Below, piece after piece: positions 17,354-25,987 of a DNA stretch of 51,813 nucleotides. Numbering within the stretch: position 1 is the first letter of the stretch; each line of letters opens with the position of its first letter. Location: positions 1-51,813 of the forward strand of contig SHYH01000004.1 in NCBI GenBank assembly GCA_009692865.1, read 5' to 3'. The translations under genes were made by a program, and so were the position numbers. This DNA comes from Dehalococcoidia bacterium (GTDB lineage Bacteria > Chloroflexota > Dehalococcoidia > Lucifugimonadales > GCA-2717565). The notes under the pieces were generated by a model. The model had not been told where the DNA came from and searched no databases. It saw nothing but the letters and a program-made list of their open reading frames with translations.

Positions 17354-19180
17354 CTACTTGACCCGCCAGGCGTCGTCAATCCAGGCGGTGATGGTGGCGC
17401 GGTTGCCCTCCGACTGCATTGCGTTGTTGGTGGGCTGGAAGTTCCGCACCCAAGGCTGCGTGACGCCAAAAATGTGCCCGTACTGCCACGGTATTTGATA
17501 CACCTGATCAATCAACCGGCGGCGGATCTGCTTTAGCAGAACCTGGCGCTTGGCATTGTCCTTGTAGGAGACCTTGAACTCCTCGACCAGCGCGGTGACC
17601 ACTGGATCGTTGAGGTTTCCCATGTTGGTGTTCGCCGGGCCTCCAGGGACCAGGGGCGCCACCAGGCTGTCCAGGTTAGATGGGAAGGGGACGATAAAGC
17701 CCCAGCCGGTGAGGTCCGTCCAGGTGCCCTTATCCAGGTTGACCCGCCAGAAGGTGTAGTCCATGACCTTGATCTGACTGGTCACGCCGATGGCCTTCCA
17801 GTAGGCCTGCATCAGCTCATGGGCGTTGGTGTGCTCCGGCCCGTAGACGTTGTACTCCACGGTCATGGTGAAGCCGTTCGGATAGCCCGCCTCGGCCAGG
17901 AGCGCCTTGGCCCGCTTTACGTCAGGCCCCTGGTACCACTCTCCGTAGTTCGCCGGGGTGTTGGCCTCCCCTGTCCAGTACCCGTTGATCATGGTGGACG
18001 GGCTCGCCCCGATCTCATAGACTGTCCGGGACCACTCGTCGTAGTCAATGGCCAGGGAGAGGGCGCGGCGTACCCGCACGTCGCTCCAGGGCTCCTTGTC
18101 CAGTCGGAACCCTACTCCTACATTAGACTGAACACCTATGTGTTCCTGGATGATGATGTTGGGGTTGCTCTTAAGGAGGGCCCGCACCTCCATGGGCGTC
18201 CCTGCGGAAGTGCCCGAGTCGATCTTCCCGGTGCGAAAGGCGGCGGTCCGCGCCGAGGCATCGGGGATGATGACGTGCCGGTAGCTTTCTATGTAAGGCA
18301 GTTGGTTCCCTTGTGCGTCCTTGAGCCAATAGTCTGGGTTTCGGTGGAAGTTGACGCCCACCTTGTACTCGTAGTCACCCTGCATGACGTAAGCCCCTGT
18401 CCCTATGGACGTGAGCTTGCGATTAAACTGCTTGGCTTCCTTGGGAAGGATATACCCCCAGGGAATCACGCTCAGCGTGTCTATGAGAGAGAGGTCCACC
18501 TGCTTCATGCGGTATACCACTGTGTACCTGTCCGGCGCCGTCACGCTGTTCACCGAGGCGAATCTCCCTTTTATGACGCTCCCAGGCTCCGCCATCAGGT
18601 TGTAGGTGAACACCACATCCTCGGAGGTGAACTCCCTGCCGTTCACTGGAGGCGTGTTGTGCCACTTGACTCCCTGGCGCAGATGGAAGGTGTAGGTCAG
18701 CATGTCGTCGGAGATCTCCCACGACTCGGCCAGGCCGGCTATAACTGCCGTGCCGTATACGTCAGTCTCAGGCCCCATGGGGTAGTGAATGAGCCTGTCG
18801 TAGGGGAGGGCGGTCACTGCATAGCTCATGGAGCCAGTGGTCTGCTGGGGGTCCAGGTTGGGGGGGTCTGACTGGATAGCGCGTGTAAAGCTCCCTCCGT
18901 ACTTGGGCTCCCGGGGGTCGGGCGGTACGGTGACTCCGCCGGCCACGTACCCTTTGGGTACAAAGAACGTGAGCCCCGCCCGCTCCACGTAGGTTCCCTC
19001 TTCGGAGGGCTTAACCTCCGCGGCGGTCGCCAGCTCCTCGACAGGGGCCGCTGTTGGAGTCTCCCGTGGAGCCACCACAGCAGGTTCAGCCGTGGGTTGT
19101 GCTGCGGGGGCGCAGGCCAGGGCCACAAGGGCCAACAACGCCAGAATAGGAAGCAGTAGTCTTGACAAGCGGATTCCCAT
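17354..19180 (-). CDS. ABC transporter solute-binding lipoprotein, family 5 (peptide/opine type)
   Basis: The 608-residue exported lipoprotein has a signal peptide with lipobox LVALAC (Cys23), then a Pro/Ala/Thr-rich linker to about residue 70. The family-5 fold follows, with YGGSFTRAIQSDPPNLDPQ, AESWEISDDMLTYTFHLRQGVKW, REFTSEDVVFTYNLM, and VRRALSLAIDYDEW. Such proteins deliver peptides, opines or other small molecules to ABC permeases. No permease or ATPase gene is next to it. It is paralogous to the next upstream gene, and each has its own promoter and terminator. The extra YVERAGLTFFVPKGY segment after the linker is shared by both. Confidence 0.9.
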   Translation of the reverse strand: MGIRLSRLLLPILALLALVALACAPAAQPTAEPAVVAPRETPTAAPVEELATAAEVKPSEEGTYVERAGLTFFVPKGYVAGGVTVPPDPREPKYGGSFTRAIQSDPPNLDPQQTTGSMSYAVTALPYDRLIHYPMGPETDVYGTAVIAGLAESWEISDDMLTYTFHLRQGVKWHNTPPVNGREFTSEDVVFTYNLMAEPGSVIKGRFASVNSVTAPDRYTVVYRMKQVDLSLIDTLSVIPWGYILPKEAKQFNRKLTSIGTGAYVMQGDYEYKVGVNFHRNPDYWLKDAQGNQLPYIESYRHVIIPDASARTAAFRTGKIDSGTSAGTPMEVRALLKSNPNIIIQEHIGVQSNVGVGFRLDKEPWSDVRVRRALSLAIDYDEWSRTVYEIGASPSTMINGYWTGEANTPANYGEWYQGPDVKRAKALLAEAGYPNGFTMTVEYNVYGPEHTNAHELMQAYWKAIGVTSQIKVMDYTFWRVNLDKGTWTDLTGWGFIVPFPSNLDSLVAPLVPGGPANTNMGNLNDPVVTALVEEFKVSYKDNAKRQVLLKQIRRRLIDQVYQIPWQYGHIFGVTQPWVRNFQPTNNAMQSEGNRATITAWIDDAWRVK

Positions 19181-19290
19181 TGGTTCCCTCTCCTCTTTAA
19201 GCGACTTTATGGGCTGTTTATCCTTTGGCTGGACCCTAGGTGGTGTTTGCGCTGCGGTTCAGGCGCTCACCACCTCATTAACGAATACTA

Positions 19291-19319
19291 TGTTTACCGA
19301 GGCCTGGCGATTTTATCAA
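19291..19319 (-). promoter_or_regulatory. Putative promoter of the downstream solute-binding protein gene
   Basis: On the minus strand TTGATA (19314-19319) and TAAACA (19291-19296) are 17 nt apart, leaving a leader of about 100 nt before the ATG at 19180. Confidence 0.45.
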
Positions 19320-19426
19320 GGATGGATTTCGGAGAGTTTGCGAAATTGTAATGTACCACGAATACCGCTGTGCTGTCACCCTCTTCTCTAGGCGTCATGG
19401 TCACTCCGCCCTCACCTGGGACGCCG

Positions 19427-19470
19427 AAAAAGGGCAGGGCGCCGACCCGGGTCGGCGCCCTGCCCTTTTT
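19427..19470 (-). terminator. Perfect bidirectional terminator
   Basis: A perfect 44-nt palindrome: A5 followed by GGGCAGGGCGCCGACCC and its complement ending in T5. The U-tract is provided on both strands. It ends the transcript of the upstream solute-binding protein gene. Confidence 0.88.
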
Positions 19471-19496
19471 GCTGTGGTCCGCTGCTCAGCACTCTA

Positions 19497-21380
19497 CTAC
19501 TGGTTGAAGGCCCAGTCGTTGTCAATCCAGGCGCCCACCGCCAGTCGGTACTCGGCTGTCAAGATGCTGATGATGGGTGTGTAGTTTCGCAGGCGGGGGG
19601 CAAAGGCGCTGTAACTATGCCCCGCAGACCAGGGGACTCCGTATACCTGGTCCAAGACGTAGGCGCGGATCTGCTTGAGCACATTCGTCTGCTTGGAGGC
19701 GTCCTTGTACAACGTGTCGAAGTCCGCCACCAAGGCTGTGAGCTTGGGGTCGAAGACCCAGCCCATGTTGGAGTTCCCCGCCCGCCCCGGCACCACCTGC
19801 GCCACGGCGCCGTACATGGAGGAGGGGTAGGGGAAGATGAAGCTCCATCCGGTGATGTCGGGCCAGGCCCCCTTGTCCAGGTTGGCCCGCCAGATGGAGT
19901 AGTCCATGCTCTTGATCTGGACGGTGACCCCGATCTGCCTCCAGTACTCCGCCAGGAGCTCGGCGTTGGAGGTGTGCTGCTGGCTGTAGATAAAGTACTC
20001 GTAGGTGGTGGTGAAGCCGTTGGGGTAGCCGGCCTCGGCCAGCAATGCCTTGGCCTGCTTCACGTCAGGCCCCTGGTACCAGGGGCAACTGCACTCTTTT
20101 GTCAGGGTCGCGATGGTGTTGTTCGACCCGTACCAAGCGCCGCTGATCATCACAGACCCATCGAAAGGCACCTCGTAGAGCGTCTGGGACAGTGCCTCGT
20201 AGTCGACAGCCAAAGACATGGCCCTTCGGACCCGCACGTCGCTCCAGGGCGCCTTGTCCAGGCGGAAGCCGACGTCCGCCGTGCCAAAGGGCGTTGTTCC
20301 CTCCCGGATCAACGTGGTGGGGTTGGTCCTCAGCAGGGCCTTCGCCTCGGTAGGGTTGCCCACGCTGGCTCCGACGTCAATCTTGCCGGTGCGGAACGCG
20401 GCCGTTCGAGCCGAGGAGTCAGGGATAATTCGGACGAGGAACCTGTCCAGGAAGGGGAGACGGTTGCCGCGCTGATCCGTGGCCCAGTAGTCTGGGTTGC
20501 GGCGCTGGTCGATGCCCACCTTGTACTCGTAGTCCGTCGCAGCGATGAAGGGCCCGGTCCCTATGGCCGTGATCTTTCGGTTGATATTCTCCGAACCCCG
20601 GGGCAGGATGTAGCCTCTTCCCACCTGGCTGAGGACGGAGAGGAATCCAGGGCTGGGTGTCTTCATGTGGTAGATCACGGTGTACTTATCCGGCGTCTCT
20701 ACCTTATTCACGTCCAGGAAAAACCCCTTCTGGACGCTTCCGGCGCTGGTGAACAGGTCGTAGGTGAACAGAACATCATCGGAGGTGAACTCTCGCCCGT
20801 TGACTGGAGGAAGGTTCTGGAACTTCACCCCCTTGCGCAAATGGAAGGTGAAGTTCATGAAGTTCTCGTCAACCTCCCACGACTCTGCCAAGCCAGGGAC
20901 GAACGTTTGAACGGTTGCGTCAACCCCGCCTCCAACGGGCAGGTGGACCAGGCGGTCGTAGAGATGTCCTGTCGGGGTGTATGAGAAGGTTGCCGTTGTG
21001 CTGTAGGGGTCGATGTTCGGTGGGTCCCCAGCCAGGGCCTGGGTCAATGTCCCGCCGTAGCGTGGTTCCCGAGCGTCGGCGGGGATAATCGGTGCGCCGT
21101 ACTCGGACCCCTTGGGGACAAACATGTGTAGGCCTGCCCGGTCTATGTACTTGCCGCCCTCGGGTGCCGCTGGCACTACCGCAGCCACGGGAGCCTCGGC
21201 GGGGGCGGCAGGGGCGGGCGCGGCCACCTCTGCCGGGGCCGGAACCGCTGGTTCTTGAGCGGCCTGGGGCTCCGCCGCGGGGGCGCAGGCCAGGGCCAGG
21301 AGGGCCAGGCCTACAAACACGAGGAACCTCAACGACAACAGCTTTCTCATGGGACTTTCGCTCAAACGGTGGGTCGCCAT
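19497..21380 (-). CDS. ABC transporter solute-binding lipoprotein, family 5 (paralogue)
   Basis: The 627-residue lipoprotein has a signal peptide with lipobox LLALAC (Cys32) and a long Ala/Pro-rich linker to about residue 75. The same architecture as its neighbour follows: GGKYIDRAGLHMFVPKG, YGGTLTQALAGDPPNIDPY, AESWEVDENFMNFTFHLRKG, REFTSDDVLFTYDLF, and VRRAMSLAVDYEAL. ATG 21380 is preferred because AAGGAGGAAGAG directly precedes it; ATG 21350 is possible. The two genes look like a tandem duplication that has since diverged. No membrane or ATPase components are nearby, so partners must be elsewhere. Confidence 0.9.
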   Translation of the reverse strand: MATHRLSESPMRKLLSLRFLVFVGLALLALACAPAAEPQAAQEPAVPAPAEVAAPAPAAPAEAPVAAVVPAAPEGGKYIDRAGLHMFVPKGSEYGAPIIPADAREPRYGGTLTQALAGDPPNIDPYSTTATFSYTPTGHLYDRLVHLPVGGGVDATVQTFVPGLAESWEVDENFMNFTFHLRKGVKFQNLPPVNGREFTSDDVLFTYDLFTSAGSVQKGFFLDVNKVETPDKYTVIYHMKTPSPGFLSVLSQVGRGYILPRGSENINRKITAIGTGPFIAATDYEYKVGIDQRRNPDYWATDQRGNRLPFLDRFLVRIIPDSSARTAAFRTGKIDVGASVGNPTEAKALLRTNPTTLIREGTTPFGTADVGFRLDKAPWSDVRVRRAMSLAVDYEALSQTLYEVPFDGSVMISGAWYGSNNTIATLTKECSCPWYQGPDVKQAKALLAEAGYPNGFTTTYEYFIYSQQHTSNAELLAEYWRQIGVTVQIKSMDYSIWRANLDKGAWPDITGWSFIFPYPSSMYGAVAQVVPGRAGNSNMGWVFDPKLTALVADFDTLYKDASKQTNVLKQIRAYVLDQVYGVPWSAGHSYSAFAPRLRNYTPIISILTAEYRLAVGAWIDNDWAFNQ

Positions 21381-21484
21381 CTCTTCCTCCTTCTGGTTGG
21401 CTTCAGAGTCGGCTCACCACACTACGCACAGCAGGATGTCTAACCTGAACACTTCTCTCGTGAGTCCTGCCCTTACCATTGACA

Positions 21485-21513
21485 TGAATAACATTGGCCC
21501 TTTGATTTGTCAA
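21485..21513 (-). promoter_or_regulatory. Consensus promoter of solute-binding protein gene
   Basis: On the minus strand TTGACA (21508-21513) and TATTCA (21485-21490) are separated by 17 nt. Predicted start about 21478. Confidence 0.7.
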
Positions 21514-21650
21514 GAGGATAGGTGAATAAAAGCAAATGTTACGAAAAACGCAGGAAACAAGGGGTTGATCTCCTGGTCACCGTCAAGCGTGGTGTGAGGC
21601 GGGCGTCAGAGGCTGCGTACCCACTATTCAATGGGGATGGCGGCGAATAA

Positions 21651-21690
21651 AGAAAGAACGACCGCCCTCAGGAGGGCGGTCGTTCTTTCT
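21651..21690 (-). terminator. Terminator downstream of tRNA-Arg
   Basis: A perfect 19-bp stem (21651-21669 with 21672-21690) and a 2-nt loop. Both ends are A/T-rich (AGAAAGAACG... and ...CGTTCTTTCT), so it could work on either strand. It lies 10 nt past the tRNA 3' end. Confidence 0.8.
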
Positions 21691-21699
21691 AGCCAGCGC

Positions 21700-21775
21700 T
21701 GGTACGCCCGGAGGGATTTGAACCCCCGACCATCAGCTCCGAAGGCTGCTGCTCTATCCGCTGAGCTACGGGCGC
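21700..21775 (-). tRNA. tRNA-Arg (anticodon UCG)
   Basis: A 76-nt cloverleaf: acceptor GCGCCCG pairs with CGGGCGT (terminal G-U), D-arm GCTC/GAGC, anticodon loop CTTCGGA giving TCG, T-loop TTCAAAT, and an encoded CCA end. The first anticodon-stem pair appears to be G-A. It reads CGA and, with wobble, other CGN codons. Confidence 0.93.
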
Positions 21776-21788
21776 GCTGAAGAAGGAG

Positions 21789-22961
21789 CTAGGAGGCCAG
21801 GGAGGCCACGAGTTCCTTGAACTTTTCTGTGCCGTGCCACCGGAACTTCCCCTCGGGGGTGACGCTCACGTCCCCCGTGTCCAGGAGCAGCTCCAGGTGG
21901 CTGACTACCTCGGTGACGCCGGCCATGAAGTTGCCGCCTGTCAATTTGCTGCTTGGGAAGGTGGACCGGGTCATCTCCTCCAGGGTCATCTCCTGTTCGG
22001 CTAGCTTTCGTGTCATGCGGCGCAGACGCCGCACATGGTGCCCAGAGATGTCGGCGGCGCGCTTCACGGTGAGGAGGTTAAACCTCCCGCGGTTGTACAG
22101 CCGGTGGGCGGGCAGCACCAGTACCGAAGGGTCGAGCCGGGCAACGGTGTTGAGGGATTTCAGGTAGACCTGGAGGCCGTACTGGTCTTGGGATGGGTAC
22201 GCATGCCGCAGATCGCGCGGCATGTCCTTGGGGTAGTCCATCTCCACCGTGGGGTGAGGCGTTATCTCGGGCAGGACGTGGTCGCCGGTGAACACCACGC
22301 CATCCATGGTGATGGAGAGCTCATCGGGGGAGTGGCCCGGCGTGTGCAGGAAGGTGAGCCCTGCCCAGGTATCGTGACTCTTCAGCGGGCGGCCAACCTT
22401 AAGGTGGCGGCGCATCTCCAGGTAGTCCAGGTGGTGCTGCCACCACTCGGGGGCATCCGTACCGATGCCTGGGGGCCGGTGGCCCTCCTTTTCTTCGGTC
22501 CAGGGCATCAACTGCCGAAGCAGGGGGTTGACGCCGGCGTGAGCACGCCAGGACCCCTGGCTGATGAGGTGGGCGTAGAGCTCGTGGGCCCATACCTCGG
22601 CGCCGCTGGCAGCCAACAGCGCCCCCAGCCCCCCGTCGTGGTCGTTGTGGCCGTGGGTAATGACGATGCGCTGCGCGTCCTCCAGGCGCTTGCCGACAAG
22701 GGGTAGGGCGCTCTGGACAGGCTCCTTGGAGGAGTCACCGCCGGCGTCGATGAGGGTGAGCCCGTCGGCATCGACAACGTAGACCCACGTAGGGCCGGTG
22801 GAGGTGGAGCGGGGTTGGGGCACGCCGATGGCCCACACCCGTTTCCCTGAGGCTGCCGTGATCTCCAGGACCATGCCGTTGCCCTTAGGGTCTCCGGCGC
22901 GGACCACATCAAGGCCCTTGAGGGTTGGGGGAAGGGAAGGCAACACGTCAACAGAAGTCAT
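21789..22961 (-). CDS. MBL-fold metallo-hydrolase
   Basis: The 390-residue protein has the metallo-beta-lactamase fold. Metal motif THGHNDHDGG places His103, His105, Asp107 and His108, with later ligands in LHTPGHSPDEL and VVFTGDHVLP. A C-terminal helical region (about 290-390) resembles the winged-helix-like tail of LACTB2/flavin-free MBL hydrolases. Family members act as thioesterases, nucleases or glyoxalases; no substrate can be assigned. The gene lies between tRNA-Arg and tRNA-His on the same strand. Confidence 0.88.
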   Translation of the reverse strand: MTSVDVLPSLPPTLKGLDVVRAGDPKGNGMVLEITAASGKRVWAIGVPQPRSTSTGPTWVYVVDADGLTLIDAGGDSSKEPVQSALPLVGKRLEDAQRIVITHGHNDHDGGLGALLAASGAEVWAHELYAHLISQGSWRAHAGVNPLLRQLMPWTEEKEGHRPPGIGTDAPEWWQHHLDYLEMRRHLKVGRPLKSHDTWAGLTFLHTPGHSPDELSITMDGVVFTGDHVLPEITPHPTVEMDYPKDMPRDLRHAYPSQDQYGLQVYLKSLNTVARLDPSVLVLPAHRLYNRGRFNLLTVKRAADISGHHVRRLRRMTRKLAEQEMTLEEMTRSTFPSSKLTGGNFMAGVTEVVSHLELLLDTGDVSVTPEGKFRWHGTEKFKELVASLAS

Positions 22962-23033
22962 CAGAAGGTGCTCTCCGTGTCCTCAGTAGGGTTCTCGTAT
23001 CGTTTCATAAGGGACGGCGACCATTTTGGGGTC

Positions 23034-23109
23034 TGGGGTGGGCGAAGGGATTCGAACCCTCGATCTGCTGGGCCACAGCCAGCCGCCCTAACCACTAGGC
23101 CACGCCCAC
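23034..23109 (-). tRNA. tRNA-His (anticodon GUG)
   Basis: Acceptor GTGGGCG pairs with CGCCCAC. An additional G at 23110 would give the typical G(-1), and the discriminator is C73 with encoded CCA, both tRNA-His hallmarks. Anticodon stem GCTGG/CCAGC encloses CTGTGGC (GTG). The T-loop is TTCGAAT. Confidence 0.95.
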
Positions 23110-23235
23110 CACGCGTCCGCCAAATGTAAAGGCTATCACGCTTCTAGTTGAGGGTCAAGAATGATGGGAGTTGTCCAGGGCAGGCTGCTCACGACGTGGA
23201 ACTGGTGCTCGTGTCTCTTGACGGGCCGTGGGCTC

Positions 23236-23976
23236 CTATGCGAACAACCCCTCCACCACGCCGATCTCGTACATCAGGAAGGCCCCAAAGCCGATGCTGG
23301 CGGCCCCTGCAACGCCGGCGATGGCCCGGTTCAGGCGCTCGTACCTGCCTGATAGGGCGAAGGGAATGCCCATGAGGAAGGTCAGGAGGCCCATGGAGAG
23401 GATGGTTCCCACGCCAAAGAGAAAGATGAGGCCGATGCCGGCCCAAAAGGGAGTGGTGGTGAGGAGGGCCAGGAGGACAATGGCGCTCCCTGCCAGGCCA
23501 TGGACCAGCCCTACCAGGTAGGACTTGAGCCGGAAGAAGGGCTTGCCTGCCCCACCCAGGTGGAGGAACCCGTGGTGGCTCTCGGGCTCAACTGGGAGCT
23601 CATGGGTGTGGCGGTGGGCGTGGGCCTCCTGGACGTGGCCGTGCTCGTGGGCGTGGATGCGGCGGCGCCGGAGGCTCCAGAAGACCTGAAGCCCCAGGAA
23701 CACCAGCATCACGCCGACAAGGAACTCAAGGGCCGGCGAGAAGCGCTCAGGTTCTAGGAAAGACCCTCGAAGCAGGAGAATGGCGATGCCCACCACGAAC
23801 AACGGGGTGGTGTGACCCAGGCCCCAGGAGGCGCCCACCCACAGGCCCCGCCAGGCGTTTCGGTACTCGCTGACGATGGTGGAGACGGCCACCACGTGGT
23901 CGGCGTCTGTGGCGTGCTTGAGGCCCAGCAAAAATCCCAGGACCAATGCGGCTACGGGGCCCGACAGGTCCAACAC
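23236..23976 (-). CDS. Nickel/cobalt transporter, NiCoT/UreH-like
   Basis: The 246-residue polytopic membrane protein has the nickel-transporter signature HX4DH at residues 21-27 (KHATDADHV), then LGHTTPLFVVG and LVHGLAGSAIVLLAL. A histidine-rich loop (about 105-130, IHAHEHGHVQEAHAHRHTH) probably gathers metal ions. A GTG start at 23976 is used, after a purine-rich leader. No urease or hydrogenase genes are in the window, so the final use of the metal is unknown. A strong promoter with a palindromic operator-like site lies upstream. Confidence 0.87.
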   Translation of the reverse strand: MLDLSGPVAALVLGFLLGLKHATDADHVVAVSTIVSEYRNAWRGLWVGASWGLGHTTPLFVVGIAILLLRGSFLEPERFSPALEFLVGVMLVFLGLQVFWSLRRRRIHAHEHGHVQEAHAHRHTHELPVEPESHHGFLHLGGAGKPFFRLKSYLVGLVHGLAGSAIVLLALLTTTPFWAGIGLIFLFGVGTILSMGLLTFLMGIPFALSGRYERLNRAIAGVAGAASIGFGAFLMYEIGVVEGLFA

Positions 23977-24072
23977 GACCTTCTTCCTCTCTTCTCTTCT
24001 GTTTCCGATACCAAGGCTCGCATAGGGTGTACATCATTGAGAGCCCCGCGGCCAATGGGCGGGACCACTTTC

Positions 24073-24086
24073 TGCGAACATTCGCA
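24073..24086. promoter_or_regulatory. Operator-like palindrome at the nickel transporter transcription start
   Basis: TGCGAACATTCGCA is a 6-bp inverted repeat with a 2-nt centre, lying from about +1 to +13 of the predicted transcript. A metal-responsive repressor site is possible. Confidence 0.4.
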
Positions 24087-24091
24087 ATTGT

Positions 24092-24120
24092 ATTCTAGTG
24101 CAAGTAGCAACGACTGTCAA
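24092..24120 (-). promoter_or_regulatory. Consensus promoter of the nickel/cobalt transporter
   Basis: TTGACA (24115-24120, minus strand) and TAGAAT (24092-24097) are separated by 17 nt. The leader to the GTG at 23976 is about 110 nt. Confidence 0.75.
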
Positions 24121-24199
24121 GAGCTGGGTGGCCTTCGCGGTTGCGCCGGAAGAGTCGGGGCTCGCAATGACAATTGGGGGCTTTTTCTGGCACGCCCTG

Positions 24200-25063
24200 C
24201 TAGGCGTCGGTGGTCTGCTCTGACAGGGCATGGTCCGCTGCGGTCGTCCGACGCCGGAGGCGGAGGGCGCCCCTGGCCGCCGCCGCCGCAGCCATAAGGA
24301 TGGCCAGGGACACCATCACCACTGCGCCCCCTGCCGGAAGGTCCCAATAGAAAGCAACCACCAGGCCCACGAGGACGGAGAGCACGCCGAAGGCCATGGA
24401 GAGGAGGAGTGTGGCTCGAAACCCGCTGGCAAGCTGCAGGCTCGCCAACACCGGGATGACCGTCAGGGCCCCCACCAGAAGGACTCCCACCACTCGCATG
24501 GACATGGTGACCGTGGCGCCGGTGAGGAGGGCCAGGATGATGTTGACCCGGTCCACCGGCACACCGCTGACCCGGGCCAGGTCGGGGTCGAAGGTGGTCT
24601 GGACCAGCTCGGCGTAGTAGTACAGCACCACCCCCAGGACAACGACGGCCAGGACGCCCATGAGGAGCAGGTCGCCCCTGCCTACCGTGGTGATGCTGCC
24701 GAACAGGTAGGTGAAGAGGTCAACGTTGAACCCCCCAGCCAAGCCGATGAGGATGACGGCCACGCCTAAGGAGCTGTAGAGGAAGAGGGCCAGGGCGATG
24801 TCTCCCGAGAGGCGGCCCGTGGCCCGCAGACGCTCGATGGCCACCGCGGCGGCGGTGGTGGTGACCAGGGCAACGAGGGAGGGAAGGGTTTTCAGCAGGA
24901 AGCCCAGGGCCACTCCCATGAGGGCCACGTGGGAGAGGGAGTCGGCCACCAGGGAGAGGCGGCGCAGGACCAGGAAGGTCCCCAGCGCGGGCGCCAGGAG
25001 GCCCACCAGCAGGCCGGCCAGGAAGGCCCGTTGCATGAAGGCGTAGGTCAGGATCTCAGGCAT
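24200..25063 (-). CDS. znuB: Zinc/manganese ABC transporter permease
   Basis: The 287-residue ABC-3 family permease has about eight membrane helices. The conserved start FMQRAFLAGLLVGLLAPALGTFLVLRRLSLVADSLSHVALMGVALG is typical of ZnuB/MntB-type importers, as is the later DPDLARVSGVPVDRVNIILAL. A His-poor, Arg-rich cytosolic tail ends the protein. It is the third gene of the znuA-znuC-znuB order, separated from znuC by a 190-nt gap that carries a dispersed repeat. Confidence 0.9.
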   Translation of the reverse strand: MPEILTYAFMQRAFLAGLLVGLLAPALGTFLVLRRLSLVADSLSHVALMGVALGFLLKTLPSLVALVTTTAAAVAIERLRATGRLSGDIALALFLYSSLGVAVILIGLAGGFNVDLFTYLFGSITTVGRGDLLLMGVLAVVVLGVVLYYYAELVQTTFDPDLARVSGVPVDRVNIILALLTGATVTMSMRVVGVLLVGALTVIPVLASLQLASGFRATLLLSMAFGVLSVLVGLVVAFYWDLPAGGAVVMVSLAILMAAAAAARGALRLRRRTTAADHALSEQTTDA

Positions 25064-25106
25064 TCGTGCAACGCTCCGTGTTCAAAGGCTACGGTTCTCT
25101 ACTAGG

Positions 25107-25243
25107 TTGGTGAAAAAACCCTTTCGACCATCCCCCTTATCCCCCTTCCTGGAAGGAAGGGGGAGGGATTTGTATCTGGGGGATACCCCTAGACCCCCAC
25201 CAGAGGGACGGAGCCCCTCTGGACTCCCCTTTTTTATCACCCT
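25107..25243 (+). repeat. MITE-like dispersed repeat, copy A
   Basis: An element of about 137 bp between znuC and znuB. It has terminal inverted repeats (GGTGAAAAAA at 25109-25118 against TTTTTTATCACC at 25230-25241) and internal hairpins built from CCCCCTTCCTGGAAGGAAGG and GAGGGACGGAGCCCCTC. Copies B, C and D are at about 34257, 37268 and 39732. No coding capacity. Confidence 0.75.
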
Positions 25244-25256
25244 ACTACGGGATGCC

Positions 25257-25985
25257 CTAGTGGTGGTAGTGCTCAACGAGGCCGATGGGCACCCCGTAAA
25301 GCTGGGACAGGTGAACGTCAGAGAGGTCCGAGGGAGGCCCGTGGAAGACCAGCCGCTGGTTCACGCAGGCCACCCGGGTGGCCTCCTTGAGAATCACGCC
25401 GACGTCGTGGGTGACCAGGAAGATGGTGATGCCCTGGTCGCGGTTGAGTCGGCGCAGGAGGGCGTAAAACCCCTCCTGGAGGGCGGGGTCCACGCCCTCG
25501 GTGGGCTCGTCCAAGACCAGGAGCTGGGGATGGCGCACCAGGGCTCGGGCAATGAGCACGCGCTGCTGCTGCCCCCCCGACAGGGCGCCAATGCGGCGGT
25601 GGCGGTAGGGCCACATGCCCACCGTCTCCAGGGCCTCCCGGACCGGTGGGGTGTTCCAGGGCTGGAAGAAGCTGGACACCGAAGGCCCGCGGTACAGGCC
25701 CTGGGAGACGATCTCCCCTACCGTGCCGGGGAACTGGACGTCAAAGGCTGCCGCCCGTTGGGGCACGTAGCCCATGGCCTTCCACTCCAGGGCTCTCTGG
25801 ACGCGCCCCAGCTGGGGCTGGAGAAGCCCCAAGGCCAGCTTTAGGAGCGTGGACTTGCCGCCCCCGTTAGGGCCCACCACCGCCAGGAACTCCCCCTTCC
25901 CCAGGGTGAAGGTGACGTCCTGGACCACCGGCTCCCCAGTGTAGCCGTAGGTGACGTGCTCGCAGGTGATAACGGGTTCTCCCAT
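25257..25985 (-). CDS. znuC: Zinc/manganese ABC transporter ATP-binding protein
   Basis: An ABC ATPase of about 242 residues that powers metal import. Walker A is VGPNGGGKST, the signature LSGGQQQRVLIARAL, Walker B LLVLDEPTEGVD, and the switch His sits in LVTHDVG. The start is taken as ATG 25985, two nucleotides after the znuA stop; ATG 25997, overlapping znuA, is also possible. Context and sequence fit ZnuC; manganese specificity is not excluded. Confidence 0.92.
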   Translation of the reverse strand: MGEPVITCEHVTYGYTGEPVVQDVTFTLGKGEFLAVVGPNGGGKSTLLKLALGLLQPQLGRVQRALEWKAMGYVPQRAAAFDVQFPGTVGEIVSQGLYRGPSVSSFFQPWNTPPVREALETVGMWPYRHRRIGALSGGQQQRVLIARALVRHPQLLVLDEPTEGVDPALQEGFYALLRRLNRDQGITIFLVTHDVGVILKEATRVACVNQRLVFHGPPSDLSDVHLSQLYGVPIGLVEHYHH

Positions 25986-25987
25986 GG

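Larger units (their letters stand above)
19181..19496. other. Intergenic stretch between the two solute-binding protein genes
   Basis: This 316-nt gap holds a perfect 44-nt bidirectional terminator (19427-19470), a probable promoter (19291-19319, minus strand) and an AT-richer leader. No gene is visible. Confidence 0.7.
21381..21699. other. Intergenic stretch upstream of solute-binding protein gene
   Basis: It contains a strong minus-strand promoter (21485-21513), a leader of about 95 nt, and the terminator at 21651-21690 that serves the tRNA-Arg transcript. No gene is visible in the remaining AT-richer sequence. Confidence 0.7.

Noticed and set aside
19617-20984. Plus-strand open frame of 455 codons
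   Set aside because: Antisense shadow of the second solute-binding protein gene, with no domain or ribosome site.
23977-24084. Metal-sensing (NiCo) or cobalamin riboswitch in the leader of the nickel transporter
   Set aside because: The leader is only about 110 nt and shows none of the conserved boxes I know for these riboswitches.
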